In this document: piece by piece, positions 42,662 through 51,203 of the stretch
Layout of the letters: each line of letters opens with the position of its first letter
Numbering within the stretch: position 1 is the first letter of the stretch
Assembly (NCBI GenBank): GCA_002869165.1
Contig: PKTK01000005.1
Span: forward strand, 3,344-67,343
DNA: 64,000 bases
Direction of reading: 5' to 3'
Origin: Candidatus Parcubacteria bacterium
Lineage (GTDB): Bacteria; Patescibacteria; ABY1; BM507; UBA12075
The notes under the pieces: model-generated
Seen by the model: only the letters and a program-made list of their open reading frames with translations
Told to the model about the DNA's origin: nothing
Databases searched by the model: none
Position numbers and translations under genes: made by a program

Positions 42662-43063
42662 TCATTTTGCCATTACGCAAGCATGAAAGAATCCAACATC
42701 GTTGTATCCACAAAATGCTAGTGGGATTCCCTCGGGCATTGCCGAAACACAAAATGATCCGTCTTCGTTGTAATCCCCTTTGGTTTTTTTTGAAAAACGT
42801 ACTCCAAGCACAATGGTTTTTGTGTGTTGAGTGTATCCCGCCACAATTCCAGGTAGACCCGTTGCTGTGGTAGCACCAGCAATAATTACTCCATGGTTTT
42901 TTGCCACGTAGCATTCGATTTTTTCCGTTGACTCACCGGGAGTTCGATGAATAGATGAAACTACTATATGTGGTTCAATATGATGATTTCTTAAGAAATC
43001 CAGACCTTTGTTTAAAAACACTTTGTCGTTTTCGCTACTAACCAAAATATAAATCTCGTTCAT
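42662..43063 (-). CDS. purE: PurE-like N5-CAIR mutase
   Basis: The 133-residue product shows the PurE pattern: ILVSSENDKVFLNKG near the N-terminus (SxSD replaced by SSEND), SSIHRTPGES (usual SAHRTP) and GVIIAGATTATGLPGIVAG (usual AGAAHLPGM). PurE rearranges carboxyaminoimidazole ribonucleotide in purine synthesis. The sequence is diverged at several usually invariant positions and no other purine gene is nearby, so a changed substrate is possible. An AAGGTGAT site precedes the ATG. Confidence 0.75.
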   Translation of the reverse strand: MNEIYILVSSENDKVFLNKGLDFLRNHHIEPHIVVSSIHRTPGESTEKIECYVAKNHGVIIAGATTATGLPGIVAGYTQHTKTIVLGVRFSKKTKGDYNEDGSFCVSAMPEGIPLAFCGYNDVGFFHACVMAK

Positions 43064-43273
43064 TTTTCAAATCACCTTTTGTTAAAATATTAGTCTAAAA
43101 ATCTTTCTTTTCTGTACAAGAGCGAATTAACACAAAGACCAGTTAATGAAATTACATTACTATGATTAAAAACAATAAAAGATTTTCTAGAAAACATTTT
43201 TTTGTCACGTTTTTTTGATAGTTTTTTACATTTCTTCACGTCTTTTCCTCTTTTGTTTTTTTTATTTCCTGTC

Positions 43274-43330
43274 ATTCCCGCCGAGCGAAGCGAGGAAAGG
43301 GAATCTCATAAATGTGCCTTCAAACAAAAA
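43274..43330. repeat. GTCATTCCCGC/GCGAAGCGAGG dispersed repeat
   Basis: The text GTCATTCCCGCCGAGCGAAG continues into GGGAATCTC, the standard form of a dispersed intergenic palindromic repeat seen elsewhere in the window. Confidence 0.6.
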
Positions 43331-43365
43331 CTCAATATAAGCTTCGCGAGTAACACAGCAAATAA

Positions 43366-43767
43366 CTACAATTTATCAAAGAACTTTTCTGTCTCCTCCT
43401 CCATATCAACTTCATTTTTTTCTATCTCTACAATATCCTTGGACTTAATTATTTTAAAATATCTAATATTTTTTTTCAAGCTTTTTGCTAGTTCAATTTC
43501 TGCTAGCACCCCATCAGACACCGCCCCAAACACCCACAGTTCATCCGCTCTTTTCACTAGATTATTATTCCCTTCTCGCACCAAGTTTCTATCAACTGTA
43601 TCAAGTAGAAAATAATCAAAGATCATGAAGGGATTGAGCGGCACTCCCCCATTTTCAATAACAAATTTGGATATGTATGAACGAAAATAAAAAAGATGTT
43701 TACTCATAGCAGTGTAAACTAAGTTCTTGCCTTTGTTTAGTTGTTGGGATTTGTGTTTGAAGGTCAT
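43366..43767 (-). CDS. Small Rossmann-like protein (nucleoside deoxyribosyltransferase-like fold)
   Basis: The 133-residue product has LVYTAMSKHLFYFRSYISKF, then FDYFLLD, ADELWVFGAVSDGVLAEI and IRYFKI. The order resembles small DUF4406/nucleoside 2-deoxyribosyltransferase-like proteins in which the GxxSDGxxxEI segment lines the active site. The substrate is unknown. No clear operon partner is visible. Confidence 0.55.
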   Translation of the reverse strand: MTFKHKSQQLNKGKNLVYTAMSKHLFYFRSYISKFVIENGGVPLNPFMIFDYFLLDTVDRNLVREGNNNLVKRADELWVFGAVSDGVLAEIELAKSLKKNIRYFKIIKSKDIVEIEKNEVDMEEETEKFFDKL

Positions 43768-43814
43768 TTTTTGGAGCCGCTTATCGTGGTTTTATCGGAT
43801 GTAACAAAAGCGGG

Positions 43815-44195
43815 TTATTTAAAAAAATTGTTATTTTCATCGATTAGCTCAATCATATTACCATCTTGGTCGTTAATAAAGAATTGACGTTTTTCTCTAT
43901 CTAGGTTTTCATTAATATCTGTTTTTTGCATGTTATCGTCGATATCATAAACTTCAACTTTTTTTGCAATGATTCTTTTAAGATAGTCTGATAGGTTGTT
44001 AATGGAAACACAAAAATGATAGAAACTATCTTTAATTGGATCGCCAGAATCTTGAGCAAGGTGTAAATATTGATCCCCGATTTTTATCCATCTAGATTTA
44101 CCACGCTCTACTACTTCCATTTCTAAAAGATTTGAATAGAAGTCTGCTGCTTTTAGTCTATCAGAGACCAAGATGGTAATATGATTTATTTTCAT
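43815..44195 (-). CDS. VOC-superfamily (glyoxalase/bleomycin resistance) protein
   Basis: The 126-residue product has the paired beta-alpha-beta-beta-beta modules of the VOC fold: INHITILVSDRLKAADFYSN at the start and FFINDQDGNMIELID at the end, with H5 and the C-terminal Glu as metal-ligand candidates. Functions range from isomerases to antibiotic-binding proteins; the substrate cannot be assigned. Confidence 0.82.
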   Translation of the reverse strand: MKINHITILVSDRLKAADFYSNLLEMEVVERGKSRWIKIGDQYLHLAQDSGDPIKDSFYHFCVSINNLSDYLKRIIAKKVEVYDIDDNMQKTDINENLDREKRQFFINDQDGNMIELIDENNNFFK

Positions 44196-44309
44196 TAGAG
44201 AATATTGATAATTTAATTATATAGCTTTTGTTATTTCCGATAACGTTTCTCGATATCTGAAGTTTTGATTCAACTTTATTAGTAATAATTAGGAATCAAA
44301 ATTTGGGTG

Positions 44310-44381
44310 AAAGAAATTTATCCTCCGTATTAATCTTTCTTTGGAGCGAAGCGGAAGAGAAAAGCTAATAAAGGTGAATTT
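44310..44381. repeat. Imperfect hairpin with GGAGCGAAGCGGA loop
   Basis: GAAATTTATCC... pairs with ...GGTGAATTTC and TATTA-TCTTTCT with AGAGAAA-TAATA. The loop carries the GAGCGAAGCG text typical of the dispersed repeat family. Confidence 0.4.
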
Positions 44382-44413
44382 CTGGAACCGCATATGCAGG
44401 TGTTAAGTGAAGT

Positions 44414-44665
44414 TTATGAATTTAATTTCGTAGAAATCACCAACCTTATTTTTAGTTTTGGGATATATAGACCGTTATAACTCCAGATGACGGTACCACA
44501 ACCCATTAATCCTTCAGGGCATTCGTATGATTCATCGCGACTTGTCCATTTAAAATACACTTCAGTATATTGATAAGTCATGAAAGAGAAGGTTGTTAAA
44601 AATATCATGACAAGAAGTAATATAATATATTTTGTTTTCCTGGGAATTAAATTCATAAATTTCAT
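44414..44665 (-). CDS. Small single-pass membrane protein, unknown function
   Basis: The 83-residue product has one TM helix (residues about 11-31) followed by a short external domain with two Cys (YECPEGLMGCGTV) that may form a disulfide. No family is recognised and there is no strong context. Confidence 0.5.
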   Translation of the reverse strand: MKFMNLIPRKTKYIILLLVMIFLTTFSFMTYQYTEVYFKWTSRDESYECPEGLMGCGTVIWSYNGLYIPKLKIRLVISTKLNS

Positions 44666-44792
44666 TTAACTAGAGTGATATGAGAAGTTTTACAGATACA
44701 TTATTAAGTTTTATTTATCTGTAAAATTTGGACGGAGAGAATTGATAAATTGTTTTTGTTATCCCTAGTGTTTATTTAAAAATCAGAATTGG

Positions 44793-44827
44793 ACACACGA
44801 AGCATTAAATTGCAATACTTCGTGTGT
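44793..44827 (-). terminator. Hairpin after the small split gene
   Basis: ACACACGAAG and CTTCGTGTGT form a perfect 10-bp stem with a 15-base loop. T richness follows on the minus strand only loosely. Confidence 0.45.
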
Positions 44828-44838
44828 AGTGGGTGCAC

Positions 44839-45174
44839 TCAGTCTTTTTTTTGATAAAGAATTGATATGGTAATTGCTATACCGTTGCTTTTGTTGATTT
44901 TAGTATCAACTTCATGACTTAAAATGGTTATTTCTCCAATGTTTTTTAGCCAATCATTAACTTTATAGTCAATCATTTTTTTATCCCAGCCCGAAAATAA
45001 CACATGTTCCATGTTTTTCTCCCTATGCTTATTATTTTTTATACCTGCGCCAAAGACCCAATTCTGATTTTTAAATTTTTTATTAAGAACAAAAACAAAT
45101 TTATCATTTCTCGCAGTCTCATATCACTTGTTAAGTGAAGTTGGCCATTGGAATTCGTTAAACTTCTTTAACAA
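44839..45174 (-). pseudogene. Small unknown gene split by an in-frame TGA
   Basis: From TTG at 45172-45174 the minus strand encodes LLKKFNEFQWPTSLNK, then TGA (45124-45126), then YETARNDKFVFVLNKKF and onward in the same frame to KINKSNGIAITISILYQKKD and a TGA at 44839. Both halves look protein-like, and a TGG-to-TGA change would restore about 111 residues. An internal ATG at 45012 with a GGGAG site could still give a 57-residue C-terminal product. The family is unknown. The exact start is uncertain. Confidence 0.5.
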
Positions 45175-45328
45175 ATCAATAGCTTAACTTAGCACAAAAC
45201 TTGAAAAAAATCAAGCAAATTTCACATAACAAGTTATATGTGAACTTGTGAATTTAACAACTAATATTAAAAATAAATTTTTAAAAAATATGTTAACATG
45301 ATTGTTTGTGCTAACATATTTTATTTAT

Positions 45329-46111
45329 CTATAATCCCCTTTCCTTCCCTACAATTATCCTTAGTTTTTTGGAAGCTAGATTTATGGTGGCTGGTGTGTC
45401 GACTTGTTCTACATTGTCTATTGTTATTTGACTTCCTTTTTTGTTTGAGATCGTTAGTTCTTGGAAGTTGAAGATGCTTGGAGTATTGGTTTTCTTACCT
45501 AGGGATAGGAGTTTGTTTGAGCTGCTGGTGTTAATGCAGAAGTCTAGATGTCCGTCTTGGGCGTTGCTAGGAAAGTTATCTGGAAGTTTAAATTGGTCTA
45601 GCATATTTACCACCGCGATCTCACCTGCTTCATTTATTTCAATAGTATAAGAACCGTCAACATTTACTGATGTGTCTTCGGTTTGGATGATGGCTTCGCC
45701 AAGGAAGAATTTATTATTTATTTTTCCTACGTCAAGCTCTTCGATTCTTCTGGCAGACAATATATTGCAAGCATCTGCGCCAACTGGAATACCAAGTTTT
45801 TGGGCAAAGCTGGAATTTTTGTTTTCAATGGGAATTATACCGATGGGTACGATTTGGGCATAATCGTTTTCTGTATAAAAAGAAATTACTGCATTAACAA
45901 TCTTGTGCAGAATTGCGTTTCCGCCAACTACAATAATGGTTTTGGCGCCTTTTTTTATTTCATTGTGAACAGATTCTTTTAGAGATTGAAGAAGACCAAG
46001 TCTAATTATTTTTCCGTTTAGTCCAAGGTCAGTTAATCTTGTTTCGATTTTGGCAATTTGTGAATCAAACTTTTTCTCAACTACAAAAGAATCATAAATA
46101 TAAACATGCAT
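45329..46111 (-). CDS. Diacylglycerol kinase-like (DAGK_cat) protein, divergent
   Basis: The 260-residue product has the DAGK/sphingosine-kinase catalytic layout: TIIVVGGNAILHKIVNAV at the nucleotide-binding loop (GGDGT in typical members, GGNAI here), then VPIGIIPIENKNSSFAQKLGIP (usual PLGTGNDFAR) and ARRIEELDVGKINNKFFL. Loss of the GGDGT Asp suggests altered or lost activity. Relatives phosphorylate lipids at the membrane. It lies 21 bp after the bactofilin gene, probably co-transcribed. Confidence 0.75.
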   Translation of the reverse strand: MHVYIYDSFVVEKKFDSQIAKIETRLTDLGLNGKIIRLGLLQSLKESVHNEIKKGAKTIIVVGGNAILHKIVNAVISFYTENDYAQIVPIGIIPIENKNSSFAQKLGIPVGADACNILSARRIEELDVGKINNKFFLGEAIIQTEDTSVNVDGSYTIEINEAGEIAVVNMLDQFKLPDNFPSNAQDGHLDFCINTSSSNKLLSLGKKTNTPSIFNFQELTISNKKGSQITIDNVEQVDTPATINLASKKLRIIVGKERGL

Positions 46112-46132
46112 AAATCTTTAGTCTTCTTTTGA

Positions 46133-46495
46133 TTAGTGATGCGTTTGAGACATTTTTAGATTACCATCAATTCGAGCACCTTTTTCAATGGAAATTTCAG
46201 TAGCTTCAATATTTCCGCTAATATTAGCAGAATTAAGAAGTTCTAGATAGCCTTTTACCTTGACATCGCCTTTAATCTTACCAGCAATTTTTGCTGATTT
46301 TGCGCTAATATTAGCCAAAATACTAGCTTTTGATCCTACTTCTAGGTGACTTTTTGTAGTAACCTCCCCTTCTACTTCACCTTCTATAATTATATCTCCA
46401 TCTCCATGAAAGTCCCCTTTCACTTTAATAGATGGTCCGATTATAGTCTCTGCTGTCCCTGGTCTAGAAACAGTTTTTTCTTCTTTGTTAAACAT
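46133..46495 (-). CDS. Bactofilin-family polymer-forming protein
   Basis: The 120-residue product shows the repeating hydrophobic/glycine pattern of the bactofilin beta-helix (IKVKGDFHGDGDIIIEGEVE, GKIKGDVKVKGYLELL, NISGNIEATEISI). Bactofilins polymerise without nucleotide into cytoskeletal filaments that organise cell shape and wall synthesis. Confidence 0.92.
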   Translation of the reverse strand: MFNKEEKTVSRPGTAETIIGPSIKVKGDFHGDGDIIIEGEVEGEVTTKSHLEVGSKASILANISAKSAKIAGKIKGDVKVKGYLELLNSANISGNIEATEISIEKGARIDGNLKMSQTHH

Positions 46496-47048
46496 AGTTA
46501 TTTTTGTATATTTGATAATTAATTTATAGTTTAATTCTAATCCAAATCAACTAGAATATCAAGCCACAACCCTCCCCTTTTACTTTATCATTACGAGTGG
46601 ATCCGTCAGGCGGCGGAGAAAAATCCCATGAACATGGAAATTGATCGGCTCCAGTTAGTAACAGCCACCTCAAACAATGCTTTTCTTTTAGTCATTTTCA
46701 CTTCCTTTTTTGTCATTCCCGCAAGGCGGGAAGGAGGTGAATTGCAAAGCAAGATAGGCCACCCTGGAGTGTCCAGAAATTTAATTAAACCTGTAAGCTT
46801 ACTTTTTGCAAGAGTAAAAGTAACAAAAAGTTTTAGGGGCCCCTGCCTGCGGTCAGGCAGTGATTCGCTATAGAAAATAATATTCCTCCTGCTACCACCA
46901 ATGAGGCTAATTTAGCTCTCTAAAAAACCTAATAAGGACACATAAAAACGTTTTTTGTTGATGTATAATTTGCTTGTACAGATCGATTAATAAGTGATAT
47001 ATAAGTTTATAAATATTTGAAGAATTAAGTAGTATAAGCTAAAATTTA
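46496..47048. repeat. Intergenic repeat patch, no gene
   Basis: This 550-base gap contains several dispersed-repeat texts: AACCCTCCCCTTTT near 46569 (complement of the AAGGGGAGGGTT type), GTCATTCCCGCAAGGCGGGA at 46712-46731, AGGTGAATTGC...CCCTGGAGTGTCC (also near 52.89-52.94 kb), AAAAGTAACAAAAAGT near 46816 and the CCTGCCTGCGGTCAGGCAG hairpin near 46843. Open frames here follow the repeat and look spurious. Confidence 0.55.
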
Positions 47049-47089
47049 ACATAATAAAAACACTACATTATTGCAGTGTTTTTATTATG

Positions 47090-47090
<1 letters not shown>
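47049..47090 (-). terminator. 16-bp perfect-stem terminator of tRNA-Ala
   Basis: ACATAATAAAAACACT and AGTGTTTTTATTATGT are exact complements; the hairpin meets the tRNA 3' end. Confidence 0.85.
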
Positions 47091-47163
<73 letters not shown>

Positions 47164-47259
47164 CTGTTTATTCAATTAAAAATTGGCAATTAAATATTAA
47201 AAATGTTGTTCTATTTGGAACATGTTAGAATATATACATAAATCTTTAATTGTAGAACG

Positions 47260-47331
47260 TGTCCCCACCAGGAATCGAACCTAGATTTAGGGTTTAGGAA
47301 ACCCTCGTTCTATCCATTGAACTACAGGGAC
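47260..47331 (-). tRNA. tRNA-Arg (CCU)
   Basis: Acceptor GTCCCTG/TGGGGAC with two G-U pairs, anticodon stem AGGGT/ACCCT with loop TTCCTAA (anticodon CCT), T arm CTAGG-TTCGATT-CCTGG. CCA is not encoded. Confidence 0.93.
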
Positions 47332-47928
47332 TGAAAATAAATAGAACCATTGGTATATCCCTGGTTCATGTATATACTATAAAGCATTATTTAAGATTTG
47401 GCAATATTATATGTAATAATTTATCCACTAGCAAGAATATTAAAAATAGTATAAAATAGGGGATAGATAGAGGTGTTTTTGGGGATACTATAAGTTAATA
47501 AACATATAGTATTTTTTCTAAAAATAGCTTAAAAAACTTAAGTCTACAGTATTCTAGACTTAAGTTACCAAAATAAAACAAAAACACAAATAAAAACATA
47601 TTTTTTAAGACAAAAAGTATGTTTTTATTTATTTTAGTTCCATGTAGAACTAAAATTATGAATTATTATAGGTGGTTTCTTCGCTTACTTATAATAATTA
47701 AACATTTTAACAAATAAATTGTTCAAATAAGCAAAATGAAAAACAAAAATTACAGTAATATTTATTATTTTAAAGATAAGTCCACACTACTGTAGACTTA
47801 AGTTTTTTTGTACACAATTACAGTGGAAAAGTGTATAAAACTATATAATTTAGCTAATATTAGGGAAATATTAAAGTGGATAAATAGGGGATAAGCCAAT
47901 TTAAGTCCACAATATCCTAGACAATACT
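47332..47928. other. 600-bp trxB upstream region with three related dyads
   Basis: No gene is visible. Three copies of a TTAAGTCyACA/TAGACTTAA text occur: 47535-47566 (12-bp perfect arms), 47777-47800 (10-bp arms, one mismatch) and 47901-47923 (half-degenerate, ending 6 bp before trxB). TTTATCCACT lies at 47410 and its complement at 47875. A TATAAT at 47844-47849 is the most likely trxB -10 box. The dyads may be operators. Confidence 0.5.
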
Positions 47929-48882
47929 ATGTTTGATACAATTATTATAGGTGCAGGACCTGCTGGCATGACAGCTGGAATATATGCGGCCAGAAGAGAA
48001 ATGAAAACGTTAATTATTGGAAAAGAAGTAGGTGGTCAAGTTGTATGGGCCTCTGAAATTGAAAACTACCCAGGAGTTAAAAAAATTCAAAGCTTTGAAT
48101 TAATTCAAAATTTCAAAGAACACGTAGAAAGTTTTGGTGTAGAAATTAAAACAGATGAAGTAAAAGAAATTGTAAAAAAAGACGATTTTTTTGAAATAAT
48201 TACTAATAATACAAAGTACGAAACTAAAACTGTAATTGTAGCTATTGGTCTATCACCAAGAAGATTAGCTATAAAAGGTGAAGAAGAATTTGCTGGAAAA
48301 GGGGTGACATATTGTGCTAATTGTGATGGCCCTTTTTATAGAGATAAGGAAGTTGCAGTAGTAGGTGGTGGAAATTCTGCTCTTGATGCAGCTGAAATGT
48401 TATCTAAAATTGCTAAAAAAGTCTATCTAATTCACAGAAGAGATGAATTCAAAGCTTTTGAAGCCTTGGTAAGTGAAGTTAAAGCAAGAGAAAATATTGA
48501 GCTTGTTCTGAATGCGAATATTTCTGAAATCAAAGGGAATACAAAAGTTGAAAAAATTGAAGTAACAAATAATGATGGAACAAAAAAAGAAATAAATGTT
48601 GACGGTGTGTTTATAGAGATAGGTAGAATAGCAAGAACAGATTTGGTTAAAGAACTGGCTGAACGAAATGAAAGAGATGAAATATTGGTAGACGAGAAAT
48701 GTAGAACTAAAACTAAAGGATTGTTTGCTGCAGGAGATGTAACACAGATTCCTTTCAAACAAATTTCGTCAGCCAATGGACAAGCCACAATTGCAGCTTT
48801 GGCTGCATATCAGTATTTGCAATTAAAAGCTGGAAATTCAGCTGATATTATACTTGATCGAAGTATTAAAAAAAATGCTTAA
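47929..48882 (+). CDS. trxB: Thioredoxin reductase
   Basis: The 317-residue FAD/NADPH enzyme has the FAD motif IIGAGPAGMTAGIYAAR, the redox pair CANC in YCANCDGPFY near residues 134-137, the NADPH loop VGGGNSALDAAEML and the C-terminal GLFAAGDVT. It passes electrons from NADPH to thioredoxin. No thioredoxin gene is adjacent. Its stop overlaps rnhB. Confidence 0.95.
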   Translation: MFDTIIIGAGPAGMTAGIYAARREMKTLIIGKEVGGQVVWASEIENYPGVKKIQSFELIQNFKEHVESFGVEIKTDEVKEIVKKDDFFEIITNNTKYETKTVIVAIGLSPRRLAIKGEEEFAGKGVTYCANCDGPFYRDKEVAVVGGGNSALDAAEMLSKIAKKVYLIHRRDEFKAFEALVSEVKARENIELVLNANISEIKGNTKVEKIEVTNNDGTKKEINVDGVFIEIGRIARTDLVKELAERNERDEILVDEKCRTKTKGLFAAGDVTQIPFKQISSANGQATIAALAAYQYLQLKAGNSADIILDRSIKKNA

Positions 48883-49501
48883 TCTTGATTTTGAAAAATC
48901 GGTTTTTTATAGTGGATATAATAATGTCGCGGGAGTTGATGAAGCAGGTAGAGGACCTTTGGCTGGACCAGTGGTGGCAGGGTGTGTGTTGATTGGTAGA
49001 CATACCAAAATCGACAAAGAATTGATGGATAAGTGTCGAGATTCAAAAAAACTTACAGAGAAAAAAAGAAAGTATTTGTTTGATCTGATTACAAAAAAAA
49101 TAGAACATTATGCAATTGGTGTCTGTGATGTTCATGTGATTGACAAAATAAATATATTGGAGGCCACATTTTTAGCAATGAAAAAAGCAATTTCAAATTT
49201 GCAACTTCAACCGGATTTTGTTTTAGTGGATGGTAAGATTAAGATTAAAAATTTAAATATTGAACAAGAAGCAATTGTAAAAGGGGATAGTCAGGTTCTT
49301 TCAATTGCCCTGGCTTCTATCTTGGCTAAAGTGACTAGGGATATGATAATGGAAGATTTACACAAGAAATATCCGAATTATTCTTTTGACAAGCATAAGG
49401 GATACGGGACTAAACTTCATATGGAAAGGCTACAAATTTTTGGTCCATCCTTAGTGCATCGCACTTCATTTAGACCAGTAAGTGATCTAATCAAGAAATA
49501 A
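48875..49501 (+). CDS. rnhB: Ribonuclease HII
   Basis: The product (208 residues from ATG 48875) has the GVDEAGRGPLAGPVVA motif with the catalytic Asp-Glu pair, DSKKLTEKKR, and SILAKVTRD. It cuts RNA embedded in DNA, including single ribonucleotides. A TTG at 48854 in the same frame is a less likely start because it lies deeper in trxB. An 8-bp overlap with trxB suggests translational coupling. Confidence 0.95.
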   Translation: MLNLDFEKSVFYSGYNNVAGVDEAGRGPLAGPVVAGCVLIGRHTKIDKELMDKCRDSKKLTEKKRKYLFDLITKKIEHYAIGVCDVHVIDKINILEATFLAMKKAISNLQLQPDFVLVDGKIKIKNLNIEQEAIVKGDSQVLSIALASILAKVTRDMIMEDLHKKYPNYSFDKHKGYGTKLHMERLQIFGPSLVHRTSFRPVSDLIKK

Positions 49502-49503
49502 AC

Positions 49504-49532
49504 TTGTTAGTAGTGATTAAATTTTGTATAAT
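49504..49532 (+). promoter_or_regulatory. Leaderless promoter of the methyltransferase gene
   Basis: TTGTTA (49504-49509), 17-base spacer and TATAAT (49527-49532). The ATG at 49539 is at the expected transcription start, so the mRNA should lack a leader. Confidence 0.65.
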
Positions 49533-49538
49533 TATAAT

Positions 49539-50087
49539 ATGGATAACACAAGAGAGGAACAAGTATTGAATATTGAATTAATATTACATAAAGCAGGCGT
49601 AGGTGAAGGTATGACTGTAGCTGATTTTGGTTGTGGTACTGGTCATTTTGTTTTTCCTATTGCTCGAATTGTAGGCGGCAAAGGATTGGTGTATGCGGTT
49701 GATATCCTAAAAACAGCATTAAGGAGTGTAAAACGAAGAATAGAACTAGAGAATTTTTATAACATAAAACCAATTTGGAGTGATTTTGAAATATATAAAG
49801 GTACAAAAATTGAGTCTTCTAGCTTAGATGTTGCTCTACTGGTTAATACATTACATCAATCTAAGCAAAAAGGAGCGATTTTGCGTGAAGTTAATAGGAC
49901 GGTAAAAAAAGGTGGTGTGTTATTGGTGGTTGAGTGGAAAAATGTAAGCCTACCTTTCGGTCCTAGACCAGAACAAAGGGTTAGAGATGATCAGGTTGTT
50001 GAAATAGCCAAAAAGCTAGGCTTAAACTATGAAGAGCGTTTTGATGTGGGAAAGTACTACTATGGCTTGATTTTTCACAAACTATAA
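49539..50087 (+). CDS. Class I SAM-dependent methyltransferase
   Basis: The 182-residue product has motif I VADFGCGTGHFVFPIA, the acidic YAVDIL after strand 2 and LVNTLHQSK after strand 4, and ends with strands typical of UbiE/arsenite-methyltransferase-like enzymes. The substrate is unknown. The start at 49539 is preferred over TTG 49524 because the -10 box overlaps the latter. Confidence 0.85.
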   Translation: MDNTREEQVLNIELILHKAGVGEGMTVADFGCGTGHFVFPIARIVGGKGLVYAVDILKTALRSVKRRIELENFYNIKPIWSDFEIYKGTKIESSSLDVALLVNTLHQSKQKGAILREVNRTVKKGGVLLVVEWKNVSLPFGPRPEQRVRDDQVVEIAKKLGLNYEERFDVGKYYYGLIFHKL

Positions 50088-50128
50088 TTTAGTATATTGA
50101 GAGGGAGGAAATGAATTAATAGAATAAT

Positions 50129-50515
50129 ATGAGCAATTTATTGAATTTATCTTATTGGTTTAATATGCGACCAGGGGATTTACACCCAAACGGCTATGTT
50201 TTTTTTGGAATATTTATATTAGCCTTTATAGTTTTAATAGTTTTATTCCAAATAGTTAGAAAAAGACCAAATAATGTTTATTTTAAAATTTGGCGAGGTT
50301 TAAATAGTTTTGCTATAACTAATTTAATTATAGCTTTGTTTTTAATGTTTTTTGAAAGTGAAACCCTGTATTTACTAGGAGCTAGGTTTTGGTTATTGCT
50401 TTGGCTAGTTTCAATGGCTGTTTGGCTATATTTTATCTTAATACATTTAAAAAAAATACCCGAAATCAAGGAACAGTTTAAAAAAGAACAGGAATACAAG
50501 AAATATATACCATAA
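50129..50515 (+). CDS. Small membrane protein with three TM helices
   Basis: The 128-residue product has hydrophobic helices near residues 24-43, 62-77 and 85-105, a conserved-looking N-terminal NMRPGDLHPNGY and a charged C-terminal tail. The type recurs in Patescibacteria genomes as an unknown membrane protein; I cannot assign a role. Confidence 0.65.
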   Translation: MSNLLNLSYWFNMRPGDLHPNGYVFFGIFILAFIVLIVLFQIVRKRPNNVYFKIWRGLNSFAITNLIIALFLMFFESETLYLLGARFWLLLWLVSMAVWLYFILIHLKKIPEIKEQFKKEQEYKKYIP

Positions 50516-50536
50516 AACAGATAATATAAATAAAAA

Positions 50537-50567
50537 CAAAAAATAGGCTAATATTAGCCTATTTTTT
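50537..50567 (+). terminator. Terminator after the small membrane protein
   Basis: AAAAATAGGCTAA pairs with TTAGCCTATTTTT, followed by T residues. Confidence 0.8.
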
Positions 50568-50576
50568 ATATATTTT

Positions 50577-50936
50577 ATGACTTATAAAAAACAAATTGGC
50601 AACCTTGGAGAGGATATTGCAACTAATTATTTAAAAGAAAAAGATTATAAAATAATAGCTAGAAATGAAAAAATATCCTATCAAGAAATTGATATTATCG
50701 CTAGTATTAAAGGAATAACTGTATTTGTAGAGGTAAAAACTTCTACTTTTTTTGATGATTATAGCGCTGAAATGGCCATGAACAAGACTAAATTGAAAAA
50801 TTTTAAAAAAGCCATTTCTATGTATTCTAGTATTCACAAATTAGACATAGATATGTGTAGATTTGACCTAATTGCTGTGTATATAAATAACGCTAATAAT
50901 TTACCTAATATTAAACATTATATTGAAATATTTTAA
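50577..50936 (+). CDS. yraN: YraN/UPF0102 family putative endonuclease
   Basis: The 119-residue product has the family's restriction-endonuclease-like core: IGNLGEDIATNYLKEKDYKI, QEIDIIASIKGITVFVEVKT (the E-I-D...E-V-K catalytic pattern). YraN proteins accompany ribosome and DNA-processing genes; their function is unsettled. rnhB-yraN proximity is a common arrangement, supporting the call. Confidence 0.88.
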   Translation: MTYKKQIGNLGEDIATNYLKEKDYKIIARNEKISYQEIDIIASIKGITVFVEVKTSTFFDDYSAEMAMNKTKLKNFKKAISMYSSIHKLDIDMCRFDLIAVYINNANNLPNIKHYIEIF

Positions 50937-51068
50937 TTTTTTTATGATGTTCTTCACATGTTTTTCCCCTGGTTTTTGCACAGTTTTTCACAAGTTTTCC
51001 ACGTTTTTTGGCTAGTTTTAAACTATTTATCTACTTGACCCCAAGTATAGCACTGATATACACTGGTA
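50937..51068. other. Intergenic DNA with TTTTCCAC/TTTTTCACA text
   Basis: The stretch carries several CACA/CCAC-containing words in T runs (TTCACATG, TTTGCACAG, TTTTTCACAAG, TTTTCCACG) between yraN and the structured-RNA promoter. They resemble degenerate DnaA-box text but no full consensus is present. Confidence 0.3.
51035..51062 (+). promoter_or_regulatory. Promoter of the second structured RNA
   Basis: TTGACC (51035-51040), 16-base spacer and TG-A-TATACA (51057-51062). The start is predicted near 51069, 5 bases before the closing stem of the RNA. Confidence 0.6.
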
Positions 51069-51203
51069 GTACCTTTAACGTGTTAGGAAAATAGGGAATA
51101 CTACTGAGGCTTAAATAGTTTACTAGAAAACTTCAGTAGTAGACCCTTATAAAGGGCATAAGCGGGTTTACCTACTTTGTTCCTTTAGCCTAACACGTTA
51201 AAT
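51069..51203 (+). ncRNA. Candidate structured non-coding RNA closed by a 14-bp stem
   Basis: TTTAACGTGTTAGG (51074-51087) and CCTAACACGTTAAA (51189-51202) pair perfectly and enclose about 100 bases. Inside, TACTACTGA pairs with TTCAGTAGTA (near 51100-51145) and ACCC...CCCT/AGGG...GGGT forms a second arm. A promoter begins just upstream. The multi-branched shape suggests a discrete RNA or a riboswitch-like leader for the surface-protein gene at 51380. A further hairpin TTTTGGTTG...CAACCAAAA lies at 51251-51279. I could not assign a known family. Confidence 0.55.

Noticed and set aside
43090..43275. 61-codon lysine-rich minus-strand frame upstream of purE
   Set aside because: Its start lies inside a dispersed repeat and its first half is a low-complexity Lys run; it might be a remnant but cannot be supported.
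46628..46873. 81-codon plus-strand frame
   Set aside because: It consists of dispersed repeat sequence (GTCATTCCCGC, CCTGCCTGCGG) and has no conserved-looking segment.
47875..47884. TTATCCAC-like boxes upstream of trxB as a replication origin
   Set aside because: Only two imperfect boxes 460 bp apart; dnaA-dnaN and rpmH 9 kb away mark the more likely origin.
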